Assembly (NCBI RefSeq): GCF_003206045.1
Contig: NZ_PZJM01000009.1
Coordinates: forward strand, 1-64,000
DNA length: 64,000 bases
Origin: Salinicola lusitanus
GTDB taxonomy: Bacteria; Pseudomonadota; Gammaproteobacteria; Pseudomonadales; Halomonadaceae
Direction: 5' to 3'
The notes beneath the pieces were generated by a model, which was not told where the DNA came from, made no database searches, and saw only the letters and a list, made by a program, of their open reading frames with translations. Made by a program: the position numbers and the translations under genes. Shown here piece by piece: positions 17,750 to 29,319 of this stretch; within the stretch, counting starts at the first letter, position 1; every line of letters begins with the position of its first letter.

Positions 17750-18775
17750 ATGCTCATTTCTGTACAGGCGTTACGCGCCCTGGCGGCATGGATCGTCGTC
17801 TTCCACCACTTCATGCAGGTCTTCTTCAGCTTCGAGGCGGATAACTGGGTCGAGTATCTTTTCTCCACCCGCGGCCAGGTGGGTGTGGATATCTTCTTCG
17901 TCATCAGTGGCTTCATCATCTACGTCTCCAGCCGCGGCAAGCGGCTGACGATGCCGCAATTCCTGCTCCACCGGTTGGTCCGGATCGTCCCCGCCTACTG
18001 GCTCTACACGCTGATCACCGCCGCGATCATCTACTTCACCAGCAACGTCATGCCGGAGTACGGCCTGAGTCTCAAGGGCCTGGTCATGTCGCTGTTTTTC
18101 CTGCCCACGGAGAACCCCGCCGGCTACGGCTACTATCCGATCCTGCCGGTGGGCTGGACGCTGAACTTCGAGATGCTGTTCTACGTGGTCTTCGCCGCCT
18201 CGCTGATGCTCAAGCGCGAATGGCGGCTGTGGAGCGTGGTGCTGGCGATCGTGGTGATCAACACGCTGTTCGCCCATCAGCCATTCATCAGCAACTTCTA
18301 CACCGACCCGATCATCTTTGAATTCCTGCTGGGCATGGGGATCGGCGCCCTCTACAGACGCTACGGCATGCCCCAGGGACGCTGGTGGCCGATCGCGCTG
18401 GCGCTGGCCAGCAGCGCCACGATTCTCCATTTCAACGATCCTTCCGGGGCGCTGCGGTTCCTCGCCTGGGGACTACCGAGCGCGCTGCTGGTGATCGCCT
18501 TCATCGGGATGGAAGCCCGTATCGGCAACAACCGGGTGTTCAAGGCGATGGGTGACTGGTCCTACTCCACCTATCTGTTGCATGTGATCGTGCTGTGGTC
18601 GGGCAACTACGTGCTGACCGAGCAGTTCGGTCTGCCTCCCTACCTGGCGCTGGCGATCTGCCTGCCCGTCATTGCGCTCTGCTCCTGGCTCAGCTACGAG
18701 TTCGTGGAGAAGAAACTCTCCCGCCAGCTCAAGCGCCTCCTGCCGGCGCCGCGCCCCCTGGCCGCCGCGGCATGA
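17750..18775 (+). CDS. Acyltransferase family 3 membrane protein
   Basis: Integral membrane O-acyltransferase of the OafA/ExoZ type, 341 aa, with about ten hydrophobic spans. The N-terminal signature is SVQALRALAAWIVVFHHFMQ, followed by GVDIFFVISGFIIYVSS and the arginine-rich RLVRIVPAYWLYTL. Such proteins acylate cell-surface polysaccharide or lipid sugars; the acceptor is unknown. No polysaccharide genes flank it. It is convergent with pnp and the two share a symmetric terminator. Confidence 0.88.
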   Translation: MLISVQALRALAAWIVVFHHFMQVFFSFEADNWVEYLFSTRGQVGVDIFFVISGFIIYVSSRGKRLTMPQFLLHRLVRIVPAYWLYTLITAAIIYFTSNVMPEYGLSLKGLVMSLFFLPTENPAGYGYYPILPVGWTLNFEMLFYVVFAASLMLKREWRLWSVVLAIVVINTLFAHQPFISNFYTDPIIFEFLLGMGIGALYRRYGMPQGRWWPIALALASSATILHFNDPSGALRFLAWGLPSALLVIAFIGMEARIGNNRVFKAMGDWSYSTYLLHVIVLWSGNYVLTEQFGLPPYLALAICLPVIALCSWLSYEFVEKKLSRQLKRLLPAPRPLAAAA

Positions 18776-18788
18776 GCCACCCATGAAA

Positions 18789-18821
18789 AACGCCCGGCCT
18801 GCATGACGCAGACCGGGCGTT
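18789..18821. terminator. Bidirectional terminator between the acyltransferase gene and pnp
   Basis: AACGCCCGG pairs with CCGGGCGTT, with an inner CTGC/GCAG pair, in the gap between the two convergent stops. A run of five A precedes the stem and becomes the T tail for pnp transcripts on the minus strand. Confidence 0.8.
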
Positions 18822-18840
18822 GGCGGTTACCGCCGACGAA

Positions 18841-20970
<2,130 letters not shown>

Positions 20971-21105
20971 GGGCTTTCCTTTACTTGTCGAATTCATTGG
21001 GGTCGTTTGACTCGGCGCTCATTCTAGGCTTTCGAGCGGGATAGAGCTACCGGTGGGCGACCTTGGTCCCATCTCGTCCGGCACGAGGAGAGGCCGTCCG
21101 AAACG

Positions 21106-21137
21106 CCAGGACCCCCGCTCGAGAGCGGGGGTCCTGG
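21106..21137 (-). terminator. Strong hairpin between the glucarate operon and pnp
   Basis: CCAGGACCCCCGCTC and GAGCGGGGGTCCTGG form a perfect 15-bp inverted repeat with almost no loop. It lies 52 bases beyond the aldehyde dehydrogenase stop on the minus strand and is followed there by CGTTTC. It probably terminates the glucarate operon, separating it from pnp, but it could instead be part of a structured pnp leader. Confidence 0.7.
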
Positions 21138-21188
21138 GATTGGCACTGCCGAGCCACCGAGCGGTGACCCGGCCACGGCGATGGCGGC

Positions 21189-22766
21189 TTACGCTTCGCG
21201 CTTGCCGTCGACCAAGCGTCGCAGCTTCAGCGGATTGGCCTGCTTGACCGCTGCCGGCAGCAGCGCATCCGGCAGATCCTGGTAGCAGACCGGACGCAGG
21301 AAGCGGAAGATCGCCGCGGTGCCCACGGAGGTGGTGCGCGAATCCGACGTCGCCGGGAACGGCCCGCCGTGGACCATGGCATCGCACACTTCCACCCCGG
21401 TCGGCCAGCCGTTGACCATCACCCGGCCCGCCTTGCGCTCGAGGATCGGCAGCAGCGCGCGGGCGGCCTCCAGGTCGGCGTCGTCCATCTGCAGCGTCGC
21501 CGTCAGTTGGCCTTCCAGATGCTCGGCGACCCGCTCGAGCTCGGCGGCATCGGCGCACTCGACCACCAGCGACGTCGAGCCGAACACCTCCTGCTGCAGC
21601 GCGTCGCTGCCAAGGAAGTCCTGCGCCGAGGCCACGAACAGCCCGGTCTGGCACTGGTTGGGACCTTCACCCTTCTGACCGCGCGCCACTTCCTTCGCCT
21701 TGCCACTCCCCGCCAGGGTGCTGACGCCATTCTCGTAGGCCTCGAAGATGCCCGGCGTGAGCATGGTCTGGGCGGCGCTGCCCCGGACCGCTTCGCTGGC
21801 CGCCTCGACGAAGGCGTCCAGCTCCGGCCCCTTGAGCGCGATCACCAGCCCGGGATTGGTGCAGAACTGGCCGGCACCCATGTTGAGCGAGCCGACGAAC
21901 GCCTTGCCCATCTCCTCGCCCCGCGCCTTCAGCGCCGCCGGTAGCGGGAACACCGGGTTGATCGAGCTCATCTCGGCGTAGAACGGGATCGGCTCGGGAC
22001 GCGACTGGGCCGCCTTCCAGAGCGCCAGGCCGCCGCTGCGCGAACCGGTGAAGCCCGCCGCCTTGACGCGCGGGTCGGTGACCAGCGCGGTACCCACTTC
22101 ACGGCCGGAGCCGTACATCAGCGAGAAGACACCTTCCGGCAGGCCGCATTTCTTGACCGCGGCCTGGATCGCACGCCCCACCAGTTCGCTGGTGCCGGGG
22201 TGGGCACCGTGGGCCTTGACGATGACCGGGCAGCCGGCGGCCAGGGCGGAAGCGGTATCGCCGCCGGCCACGGAGAACGCCAGCGGGAAGTTGCTGGCAC
22301 CGAAGACGACCACCGGGCCCAGCGCGATGTGACGCTGGCGCAGGTCGACCCGCGGCAGCGGCTGGCGATCCGGCAGCGCCGGATCGACACGCACGTCGAG
22401 CCACTCGCCGGCCCGCACGGTCTTGGCGAACAGACGGAGCTGGCCGCAGGTACGGCCGCGCTCGCCCTGAATGCGTGCCTGGGGCAGGCCGGACTCGGCC
22501 ACGGCGCGCTCGATCAGATCGTCGCCGATCGCTTCGATCTCGTCGGCGATCGTCTCCAGAAACTTGGCGCGATCCTCGAGCGAGGTCTCGCGGTAGCTGT
22601 CGAAGGCGCTCCAGGCCAGCTCGCAGGCACGGTCGACCTCGGTCTGAGTGCCACCGGGGTAGCTCGGCTCGAGGCGCTCGTTGGTGGCCGGATTGATCGC
22701 CTGGATCGGATCACGGCTGCCCTTGACGGCCTGCTGGCCGATCAGCATTTCACCTGTCAGTTTCAT
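21189..22766 (-). CDS. Alpha-ketoglutarate semialdehyde (2,5-dioxovalerate) dehydrogenase
   Basis: NAD(P)+-dependent aldehyde dehydrogenase that oxidises 2,5-dioxopentanoate to 2-oxoglutarate, the last step of D-glucarate breakdown. It is 525 aa with [20 protein letters not shown], the glycine-rich FTGSRSGG, the general-base region [14 protein letters not shown] and the catalytic cysteine in [13 protein letters not shown]. The FCTNPG form is typical of the KGSADH group rather than ordinary betaine-aldehyde or succinate-semialdehyde dehydrogenases. It is the last gene of the kdgD-gudD-tctCBA-KGSADH run, which strongly supports the assignment. Confidence 0.92.
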   Translation of the reverse strand: MKLTGEMLIGQQAVKGSRDPIQAINPATNERLEPSYPGGTQTEVDRACELAWSAFDSYRETSLEDRAKFLETIADEIEAIGDDLIERAVAESGLPQARIQGERGRTCGQLRLFAKTVRAGEWLDVRVDPALPDRQPLPRVDLRQRHIALGPVVVFGASNFPLAFSVAGGDTASALAAGCPVIVKAHGAHPGTSELVGRAIQAAVKKCGLPEGVFSLMYGSGREVGTALVTDPRVKAAGFTGSRSGGLALWKAAQSRPEPIPFYAEMSSINPVFPLPAALKARGEEMGKAFVGSLNMGAGQFCTNPGLVIALKGPELDAFVEAASEAVRGSAAQTMLTPGIFEAYENGVSTLAGSGKAKEVARGQKGEGPNQCQTGLFVASAQDFLGSDALQQEVFGSTSLVVECADAAELERVAEHLEGQLTATLQMDDADLEAARALLPILERKAGRVMVNGWPTGVEVCDAMVHGGPFPATSDSRTTSVGTAAIFRFLRPVCYQDLPDALLPAAVKQANPLKLRRLVDGKREA

Positions 22767-22921
22767 GTTGCCTCCTGCAGTGAGGGTGGATACTCATTCA
22801 TCTTCCGGCCGGAGCCGGATTCAACCTGCCTTGGTCGCCGCGGCGCACCGCTCGGCAAGCCCGGGGCTGGTGCCGGGGTTACCGGCGCGCACCGCCGCCA
22901 TGCACATCGGGTGGACGGCCG

Positions 22922-24430
22922 TCACGAGGATGCGTTCGATTCGCTCCGACGGTTGCCACGATAGTTCTGCCAGAGCGTCAGTGCCAGCAGCCCCACCGCG
23001 ATCACCAGGAACGTCAGACTGATCGGCCGGGTGAAGAACGGAGTCCAGTCGCCCTGGAAGGCCTGCAGCCCGCGGCGCAGGTTGGCCTCCGCGATCGGCC
23101 CGAGAATCAGCCCCAGGATGACCGGCGCCGTGCCGAAGTCATAGCGATTGAGGAAATAGCCCAGCACCCCGAAGCCCAGCATCAGATAGAGGTTGAACAC
23201 ATCGCCATCGACGCCGTAGACACCGATGAAGCAGAACACCAGGATCGCCGCCAGCAACTGCTTGCGCGGCACCATCAGCACCCGGATGAACAGCTTGATG
23301 CCCAGACACATGATCAGCAGCATGAAGACGTTGGCGGCCAGATAGGCCAGGAAGATGCCGTAGACCGTGCCGCTCTGGTCATCGAACAGCAGCGGGCCGG
23401 GGGTGATGCCCTGGATCATCAGACCGCCCAGCAGCACGGCCGTTGCCGCCTCGCCGGGAATCCCCAGCGCCAGCGTCGGTATCAGTGCGCCACCCAGCAG
23501 CGCATTGTTGGCACTCTCCACCGACACGATCCCCGGCGCGTGGCCGGTACCGAACTTCTCGGGAGATTTCGAAAATCGTCTCGTCTGGTCGTAGGCGACC
23601 AGCGAAGCGATGCTGCCACCGGCGCCGGGGATGGGCCCGACGATGGAGCCGGACAGGATGCCGGCCACGACCGCCTTCCAGTGGCGCAGCGTTTCCAGAA
23701 AACGGGGCCGCGCGATATCGATACGGTGGGTGCTCTCCTCGAGGCGCTGGCGCGGATCGTACTCGAAGGCGTCCTTGAGCACCTGGGAGACGGCAAACAG
23801 CCCGATCAGCGCCGGCAGCAGGTTGATCCCGGTCAGCAACGAGAGCTGGTCGAAGGTGAAGCGACCCACCCCGGTGATGGGGTCGGTGCCGATGGTCGAG
23901 GCGAAAAAGCCGATCAGCCCGGCGATCAGCCCCTTCAACAGCGACTTGCCGGCAACCGAGGCGATGATCACCAGCCCGAAGATGCTCAGCGAAAAATACT
24001 CCGCCGCGCCGAAGCGCAGCGCGAACTCCGCGATCGGCGGAGCCAGCAGGCTGAGGATCACCATGCTGGCGACACCGCCGAAGAACGAGGCAACGATCGC
24101 CAGCCCCAGCGCGCGGCCGGCCTCGCCCTTCTGGGCCATCGGAAAGCCGTCGAACGTGGTCGCCACCGACGAGGGCGTGCCGGGGATGTTGAGAAGGATG
24201 GCCGGGATCGACCCGCTGGCACCAGCCCCGCACAGCGCACCCAGCAGCATGCCGATGCCCATGACCGGCGGCATGCCGAAGGTCACCGGCAGCAGCAGCG
24301 CGATCGCCATCGCCGAGGTCAGCCCCGGCAGCGCGCCCATGATGATGCCGAGCAGGGTGCCGCCGGCGATCGCCAGCAGCGTGCCGACCTGCAGCACCAT
24401 GCCCAGCCCCTCGAGATATCCGGAAATCAT
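22922..24430 (-). CDS. tctA: Tripartite tricarboxylate transporter, large permease (TctA family)
   Basis: Large membrane subunit of a periplasmic-binding-protein-dependent secondary transporter, 502 aa with about 12 hydrophobic spans. TctA landmarks include GIIMGALPGLTSAMAIALLL, GIGMLLGALCGAGASGSIPAILLNIPGTPSSVAT and SIVGPIPGAGGSIASLVAYDQTRR. It is co-transcribed with tctB and tctC; the operon context suggests glucarate or galactarate as substrate rather than citrate. Confidence 0.93.
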   Translation of the reverse strand: MISGYLEGLGMVLQVGTLLAIAGGTLLGIIMGALPGLTSAMAIALLLPVTFGMPPVMGIGMLLGALCGAGASGSIPAILLNIPGTPSSVATTFDGFPMAQKGEAGRALGLAIVASFFGGVASMVILSLLAPPIAEFALRFGAAEYFSLSIFGLVIIASVAGKSLLKGLIAGLIGFFASTIGTDPITGVGRFTFDQLSLLTGINLLPALIGLFAVSQVLKDAFEYDPRQRLEESTHRIDIARPRFLETLRHWKAVVAGILSGSIVGPIPGAGGSIASLVAYDQTRRFSKSPEKFGTGHAPGIVSVESANNALLGGALIPTLALGIPGEAATAVLLGGLMIQGITPGPLLFDDQSGTVYGIFLAYLAANVFMLLIMCLGIKLFIRVLMVPRKQLLAAILVFCFIGVYGVDGDVFNLYLMLGFGVLGYFLNRYDFGTAPVILGLILGPIAEANLRRGLQAFQGDWTPFFTRPISLTFLVIAVGLLALTLWQNYRGNRRSESNASS

Positions 24431-24464
24431 GTCTTGCTCCTAAATCGGCTGCCGACGCTGCCAC

Positions 24465-24965
24465 TCAGTCCGGCAGCGGAATCTCGAAGAGATCGGTGAA
24501 GACGTAGTAGATCGCCACCGCGAGCACGATCGCGAAGATCGCCGCACCGCCGAGCGATTTCACCCGCTGCGAGGCACTCAGCTCGCCCCAGACACCGCTG
24601 GCGATCAGCAAGCCGATGACGCAGCAGAAGGCGAACACCGCCGTGCTGGGTATGTAGCCCAGAGGCTCGAACAGCAGGATGTAGACGACGGTGAGGCCCA
24701 CGATCCACAACCACTGCATGACCCCGCGTCGGTTGGCGGGCCGAGACCCGCCCGCGGGCACGGCGGCTCGCCACTCGCGCACATCCTTGACGAGACAGGG
24801 GATGGCGAACAGAAAGATCATTGCCGAGATCAGTTTGGGGAAGAACGCCGGCGAGAGATCGCCGACGATCTCGATGTCCGGCAGCGCCATCGCAGCGGCA
24901 AAAGCCGCTGCCGATGCGATCAACAGCAGAAGATCGAAAATCGGCTTACCGATATCACGTTCCAT
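24465..24965 (-). CDS. tctB: Tripartite tricarboxylate transporter, small permease (TctB family)
   Basis: A 166-aa membrane protein with four hydrophobic helices (FDLLLLIASAAAFAAAMAL; LISAMIFLFAIPCLV; WIVGLTVVYILLFEPLGYIPSTAVFAFCCVIGLL; AIFAIVLAVAIYYVFTDLF). The small subunit of TTT systems is poorly conserved in sequence; its identity rests on topology and on its position between tctC and tctA. Confidence 0.9.
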   Translation of the reverse strand: MERDIGKPIFDLLLLIASAAAFAAAMALPDIEIVGDLSPAFFPKLISAMIFLFAIPCLVKDVREWRAAVPAGGSRPANRRGVMQWLWIVGLTVVYILLFEPLGYIPSTAVFAFCCVIGLLIASGVWGELSASQRVKSLGGAAIFAIVLAVAIYYVFTDLFEIPLPD

Positions 24966-25074
24966 GGATTCAGACTCCAGCGCCTCGACCAGAAAAAGAG
25001 GGACGGTCGTCGGGCGACCCTGTCGGCAGGCCGGGCAGCGCGCGCCAGTGCGCCACGCTGCTCGGCCCTGCGCG

Positions 25075-26019
25075 CTACTTCGCCAGATCGCCGGCCGCTT
25101 CGCGCATCACCTCTGCGGACTGGTCGATGAACGCGTCGAGCTCATCGCCGTAGAGCGGAGAGACCTGCGTCCCGAGATTCTCGGCGGTCTGCTCATAGGA
25201 GCCATCGGCGACGATCTGCTTGATCGCATCGACCCAGCGCTTCTCGACGTCGGCAGGCAGCCCCTTGGGCGCCGCGATACCGCGCCATACCGTCAGCGTC
25301 AGGTCGTAGCCCTGTTCCTGGAAGGTGGGCACGTCGGGCAGCGAATCGCTGCGTTCGGCGTAACTCATCGCCAGCGCCTTCAAGCGGCCGGACTGCAGCG
25401 CCGAGCGCAGCTCTGCGCCGCCCAGCACGACGGCATCGACATGGCCGCCCATGGCGGCGGAGATCGCCTCGGAACCGCCGGGATAGGGAATGATGTTGAA
25501 CTCGGCACCGGTCCGGTTGGCCATGGCCACGGCGGCGATGTGCGCGGAGGAACCGACGCCGGAAACCCCTACCTTGATGGTGGTGCCGGAAGTGGCCGCG
25601 TTCACCAGATCCTCGAGATTGGCGTACTGGCTGTCACCGCCGACCGCGATCACGTAGGGCTCCTCGATCACCTTGGCGATGAAATCGAAGTCGTTGTGCG
25701 TGAACGGAACGTTGCCCATCGCCTCCAGCGTCAACATGGCGTTGCTGGCGGCCAGCAGGGTGTAGCCGTCGGGCTTCGAGGCGACCGCGCGGGACATCCC
25801 CACGGCACCGCCGCCGCCGGGAATGTTGCGGATGACCAGATCCTCGCCGAGCTGCTTCTCCAGCAGCGGCTGCAAGGCGCGCACGAAGGTATCGTTACCG
25901 CCACCCGCGGAAAACGGCACGATCATGTCGATGCTCTTGGTGGGATAGTCATCGGCGAGCGCCGGCCCGCCAACCACCATCGCGGCGGCCAACGTCAGCG
26001 TACTGAGTAGCTTTTTCAC
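25075..26019 (-). CDS. tctC: Tripartite tricarboxylate transporter substrate-binding protein (Bug/TctC family)
   Basis: Periplasmic solute receptor of the TTT transporter. The N-terminal signal peptide reads MKKLLSTLTLAAAMVVGGPALA and the mature protein starts DDYPTKSIDMIVPFSAGGGNDT, a Bug-family hallmark; GVSGVGSSAHIAAV follows. I chose a GTG start (314 aa) with AGGAG 8 nt upstream, which places the signal peptide exactly at the N-terminus; an upstream ATG would add a hydrophilic extension. The likely ligand, from operon context, is glucarate or a related aldarate. Confidence 0.92.
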   Translation of the reverse strand: MKKLLSTLTLAAAMVVGGPALADDYPTKSIDMIVPFSAGGGNDTFVRALQPLLEKQLGEDLVIRNIPGGGGAVGMSRAVASKPDGYTLLAASNAMLTLEAMGNVPFTHNDFDFIAKVIEEPYVIAVGGDSQYANLEDLVNAATSGTTIKVGVSGVGSSAHIAAVAMANRTGAEFNIIPYPGGSEAISAAMGGHVDAVVLGGAELRSALQSGRLKALAMSYAERSDSLPDVPTFQEQGYDLTLTVWRGIAAPKGLPADVEKRWVDAIKQIVADGSYEQTAENLGTQVSPLYGDELDAFIDQSAEVMREAAGDLAK

Positions 26020-26098
26020 TATCGGCTCCTTCGGTTCTTTTCTGGATGTCTTGTCTTTCGCGCTTTCGAGCATGCAAGAGGGGCCCAGCCCGGTCGCG

Positions 26099-27454
26099 TC
26101 AGCGAACCAGCGCCGGCCGCTTGGGATCGAACTGCCACCCCTCGATCAGGTACTGCATCGCCATGGCATCGTTGCGGCCACCGGCCGGCAGGCTGCGGTA
26201 GAGCGCATTGGCCTGCTCGACCTGGCCCATGTCGATCTCGATACCCAGGCCGGGCGCATCGGTCACCGCGACCTTGCCATCGACGATCCGGGGCGGATTG
26301 CGGGTCAGCCGGGCGTCGCCCTCCTGCCAGATCCAGTGCGTGTCCAGCGCCGTGGTGCGGCCGACGGCCGCCGCCCCGACCTGGGCGAACATCGCCAGCG
26401 AGATATCGAAGTGATTGTTGGAGTGCGAGCCCCAGGTCATGCCGTGGTCCTGGCACAGCTGGGAGACGCGTACCGCGCCAGATAGCGTCCAGAAGTGCGG
26501 ATCGGCCAGCGGGATATCCACCGAACGCAACATCAGCGCGTGGGCCATCTCGCGCCAGTTGGTGGCCACCATGTTGGTCGCTACCGGCAACCCGGTGGCA
26601 TGGCGGAATTCGGCCAGGATCTCGCGCCCCGAGAAGCCCTGCTCCGCGCCACAGGGATCCTCGGCATAGGCGATGACCCCATGCAGGTCCTTGCACAGCC
26701 GGATCGCCTCGTCGAGGGACCAGGCGCCGTTGGGATCGATGGTGGTTCGCGCCTCGGGGAAGGCGTCGTGCAACGCGGTGACGGCCTCGATCTCCTGCTC
26801 GCCAGGCAGCGCACCGCCCTTGAGCTTGAAGTCCCGGAAGCCGTAGCGGTCCTGGGCGGCGCGAGCGAGCTCGACGATGCGCGCTGGCGTCATCGATGCC
26901 ATGTCGCGTTGGCGATACCACTCGTGGCCGAGATCGTTGTTGCCACTGTCCTCGGTGCGCTCGCGATAACCGAGCGGTGTCTTCTGGCCGTCGCCGACGA
27001 AGAACAGATAGCCCAGGACCTCGACGCTGTCGCGCTGCCTGCCGTCACCCAGCAGCTCGGCCACCGGTACGTCGAGGAACTTGCCGAACAGGTCGAGCAG
27101 TGCCGCCTCCAGCGCCGCCACCGCATTGACGCGCAGTTCGAAGGTCCAGGAGCCCTTGCCGAAATCCTCGAAATCGGCACCGCGACCGGCGGTGTGCAGC
27201 GATGCCACCATCGATCGCAGCTTGCCGATGGGCTGCCCCACGACCAGCGGTCGCGCCTGCTCCAGGGATTGCTGGATGGTATCGCCGCCAGGCGCCTCGC
27301 CGACGCCGACGTGGCCCGCACTGTCCTCGAGGATGACCAGGTTGCGGGTGAACCAGGGCGAGTGGGCGCCACCGATATTGAGCAGCATGCTGTCCCGGCC
27401 GGCGACCGGAATCACCTTCATGTTCGTGATGGTTGGCGTGCCGTGGCTCGGCAT
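26099..27454 (-). CDS. gudD: Glucarate dehydratase
   Basis: Enolase-superfamily enzyme that dehydrates D-glucarate (and often L-idarate) to 5-dehydro-4-deoxyglucarate. It is 451 aa. The KxK motif lies in [16 protein letters not shown], metal ligands follow in [20 protein letters not shown] and [12 protein letters not shown], and the histidine base lies in [17 protein letters not shown]. This set is specific to the GlucD group. GGAG precedes the ATG by 9 nt. It is followed in the operon by the TTT transporter genes. Confidence 0.95.
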   Translation of the reverse strand: MPSHGTPTITNMKVIPVAGRDSMLLNIGGAHSPWFTRNLVILEDSAGHVGVGEAPGGDTIQQSLEQARPLVVGQPIGKLRSMVASLHTAGRGADFEDFGKGSWTFELRVNAVAALEAALLDLFGKFLDVPVAELLGDGRQRDSVEVLGYLFFVGDGQKTPLGYRERTEDSGNNDLGHEWYRQRDMASMTPARIVELARAAQDRYGFRDFKLKGGALPGEQEIEAVTALHDAFPEARTTIDPNGAWSLDEAIRLCKDLHGVIAYAEDPCGAEQGFSGREILAEFRHATGLPVATNMVATNWREMAHALMLRSVDIPLADPHFWTLSGAVRVSQLCQDHGMTWGSHSNNHFDISLAMFAQVGAAAVGRTTALDTHWIWQEGDARLTRNPPRIVDGKVAVTDAPGLGIEIDMGQVEQANALYRSLPAGGRNDAMAMQYLIEGWQFDPKRPALVR

Positions 27455-27560
27455 AGGAAGTCTCCGTCGAGGCGATGAACGCGAAGGGATCGGGCTGGCG
27501 ACGCCGGGCCGGCCACAGGGCCGCTCCCGGCTTGATGAAGGAGCCGCAGGGGGGTGTCGC

Positions 27561-28478
27561 TCAGAGCGTGCGCGCTTTCTCGATCAGTTGCTCGAGCGTG
27601 GCTCGCTCCTGCTCGCTGGGCATGGTCAGCGGTGCACGCACGTTGCCGCCCGGGTAACCGACCAGATCGGCGCCCGCCTTGATTAGGCTGACGGCATAGC
27701 CTTTCTGGGTGTCGCGCAGGGTGACGAAGGGAATGAAGAACTCGCGTGTCGCCTGGCGCACGAAATCGCGGTTGCCCTGGCGCAGCTCCCGGTAGAACTT
27801 GACCGCCATCTCCGGCACGAAGTTGAAGACCGCCGACGAATAGGTGCTGACGCCGATGGCGAGGTAGGCTTCGGCGATGATCTCGGCCGTCGGCACGCCG
27901 CCGACGTAGGCCAGGCGATCGCCCAGTGTCTTGATGATGATGTTGAGCGCCTGCATGTCGCCCTTGCCATCCTTGAGACCGACCAGGTTCGGACAGCGGT
28001 CGGCCAGCGCCTGGACGCCATCGACCGTGAGATAGCCGTTGGCGCGGTTGTAGTAGATCACGCTGAGGTCAGTGGATTCGCAGACGCTGGCGGCATACTC
28101 GACGATGCCGGACTGCGGGCACTCGGTAAGGTACGGCGGCATCAGCAGAATACCGTCGGCCCCCGCTTCCTGGGCGGCCTTGCAGTGCGCCTTGGCGAGT
28201 TCGGCGCTCTGCCCGGCGCTGGCGATGATCGGCACGTGCCCGCCGATGGTCTCCACCGCGATCGTGACGATCTCGCGGTACTCCTCGATCGTCATGTTGA
28301 AGAATTCACCGGTACCGCCAGCCACGAAAAGGGCGGAGACCTCGTACTCCTTCAGCCACAGCAGACGCCGGCGGTAGCTGTCGGCGTCGAATTTGCCGTT
28401 GGCATCGAAATCGGTCACCGGGAAGGACAGCAGGCCATCCTTGATAGAGGCAACAACCGCTTCTTTGGAAAAATTCAC
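27561..28478 (-). CDS. kdgD: 5-dehydro-4-deoxyglucarate dehydratase
   Basis: DHDPS-family class I aldolase-fold enzyme that dehydrates and decarboxylates 5-keto-4-deoxyglucarate to 2,5-dioxopentanoate. Motifs include [17 protein letters not shown], the tyrosine region [12 protein letters not shown] and the Schiff-base lysine in [12 protein letters not shown] chose a GTG start giving [10 protein letters not shown] (305 aa) because GGGGAG lies about 8 nt upstream; an ATG five codons earlier has no ribosome site. It is the first gene of the glucarate operon. Confidence 0.95.
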   Translation of the reverse strand: MNFSKEAVVASIKDGLLSFPVTDFDANGKFDADSYRRRLLWLKEYEVSALFVAGGTGEFFNMTIEEYREIVTIAVETIGGHVPIIASAGQSAELAKAHCKAAQEAGADGILLMPPYLTECPQSGIVEYAASVCESTDLSVIYYNRANGYLTVDGVQALADRCPNLVGLKDGKGDMQALNIIIKTLGDRLAYVGGVPTAEIIAEAYLAIGVSTYSSAVFNFVPEMAVKFYRELRQGNRDFVRQATREFFIPFVTLRDTQKGYAVSLIKAGADLVGYPGGNVRAPLTMPSEQERATLEQLIEKARTL

Positions 28479-28589
28479 CTTGGCTCCCCTCATCGTGGGT
28501 TAACGTAAATCGGTCACTCAGTCGTCCAGCCGCCTCGCCTCGATCGAGGAAACACAGGCCGAGAAATCGTGATGCCGATATTGTCATAC

Positions 28590-28602
28590 ATCATACTATG
28601 AT
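28590..28602. promoter_or_regulatory. Candidate operator upstream of the glucarate operon
   Basis: ATCATACTATGAT is a perfect palindrome around one base and lies in an AT-rich patch about 110 bases upstream of kdgD. A related TCATACATCATA run overlaps it. FadR/GntR-type regulators of sugar-acid operons bind sites of this size, but none is encoded nearby, so the regulator is unknown. Confidence 0.5.
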
Positions 28603-28638
28603 GCCGTTAGACCTTAGATGAACGCCATTGCGCCCCCT

Positions 28639-29130
28639 TCATTTCGCGAACGGCAGCTGCGTCGTCGACAGCACTTCGCGCAGGCCCATGAACGAGCGGA
28701 TCTGGCGCACGCCAGGCAGATAGATGAGCTGCTCGGCATGCAGTCGATTGAAGCTCTGGTTGTCACGCGTTCGGATCAGCAGGAAATAGTCGAACTCGCC
28801 GGTCACGACGTGGCACTCCATGCACCCCGAAATGTGCTGCGCGGCCGCTTCGAAATCGGCGAACGACTGGGGTGTCGAGCGATCCAGCACGACGCCGATC
28901 AGCACCACCATGCCGACGTTGAGCTTGTCGGCATCGAGCAGTGCCACTGTCCCCTTGATGATCCCCTGCTGCTTGAGCCTCTCGACCCGTCGCAGGCAGG
29001 CGGGCGGACTGAGGTTGACGCGCTCCGCCAACGCAACGTTGGAGATCGAGGCATCGCGCTGGAGCTGGTCGAGGATCTGGCGATCGATTCGATCCAGTGA
29101 TGCGCCCGCATCGCTGCTGATCTGGGCCAT
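28639..29130 (-). CDS. acdR: Lrp/AsnC-family regulator, probably AcdR
   Basis: A 163-aa feast/famine regulator. The N-terminal helix-turn-helix spans residues 12-60 (LDRIDRQILDQLQRDASISN, then LAERVNLSPPACLRRVERL) and a RAM ligand-binding domain follows (GECHVVTGEFDYFLL-type CHVVTGEFDYFLLIRT). It is divergent from acdS across about 190 AT-rich bases, the arrangement of acdR-acdS in other proteobacteria, where AcdR activates ACC deaminase. It may alternatively be a general Lrp paralogue; the assignment rests on context. Confidence 0.85.
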   Translation of the reverse strand: MAQISSDAGASLDRIDRQILDQLQRDASISNVALAERVNLSPPACLRRVERLKQQGIIKGTVALLDADKLNVGMVVLIGVVLDRSTPQSFADFEAAAQHISGCMECHVVTGEFDYFLLIRTRDNQSFNRLHAEQLIYLPGVRQIRSFMGLREVLSTTQLPFAK

Positions 29131-29254
29131 GGCTTGGCCTTACCTCTTGTTAATTTAATTTCTCGCATGACCAGTTACTTAAAACTTAATCCTTTATTTA
29201 TTCGACATCGGCAACTTTTCAGCCGTTTATCCATTCCAGTTTGCAACACGCCTC

Positions 29255-29269
29255 AGAGCGTTTCGCTCT
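29255..29269 (+). promoter_or_regulatory. Small inverted repeat in the acdR-acdS divergent region
   Basis: AGAGCG and CGCTCT flank TTT, about 50 bases before acdS. The region upstream (29140-29215) is unusually AT-rich and is the likely place for Lrp-type binding and both promoters. No exact Lrp box was recognised. Confidence 0.35.
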
Positions 29270-29319
29270 AGGATAGATCGAGTCCTCTCCACGACTCCAC
29301 AACAACAGCCGGAGCTTCC

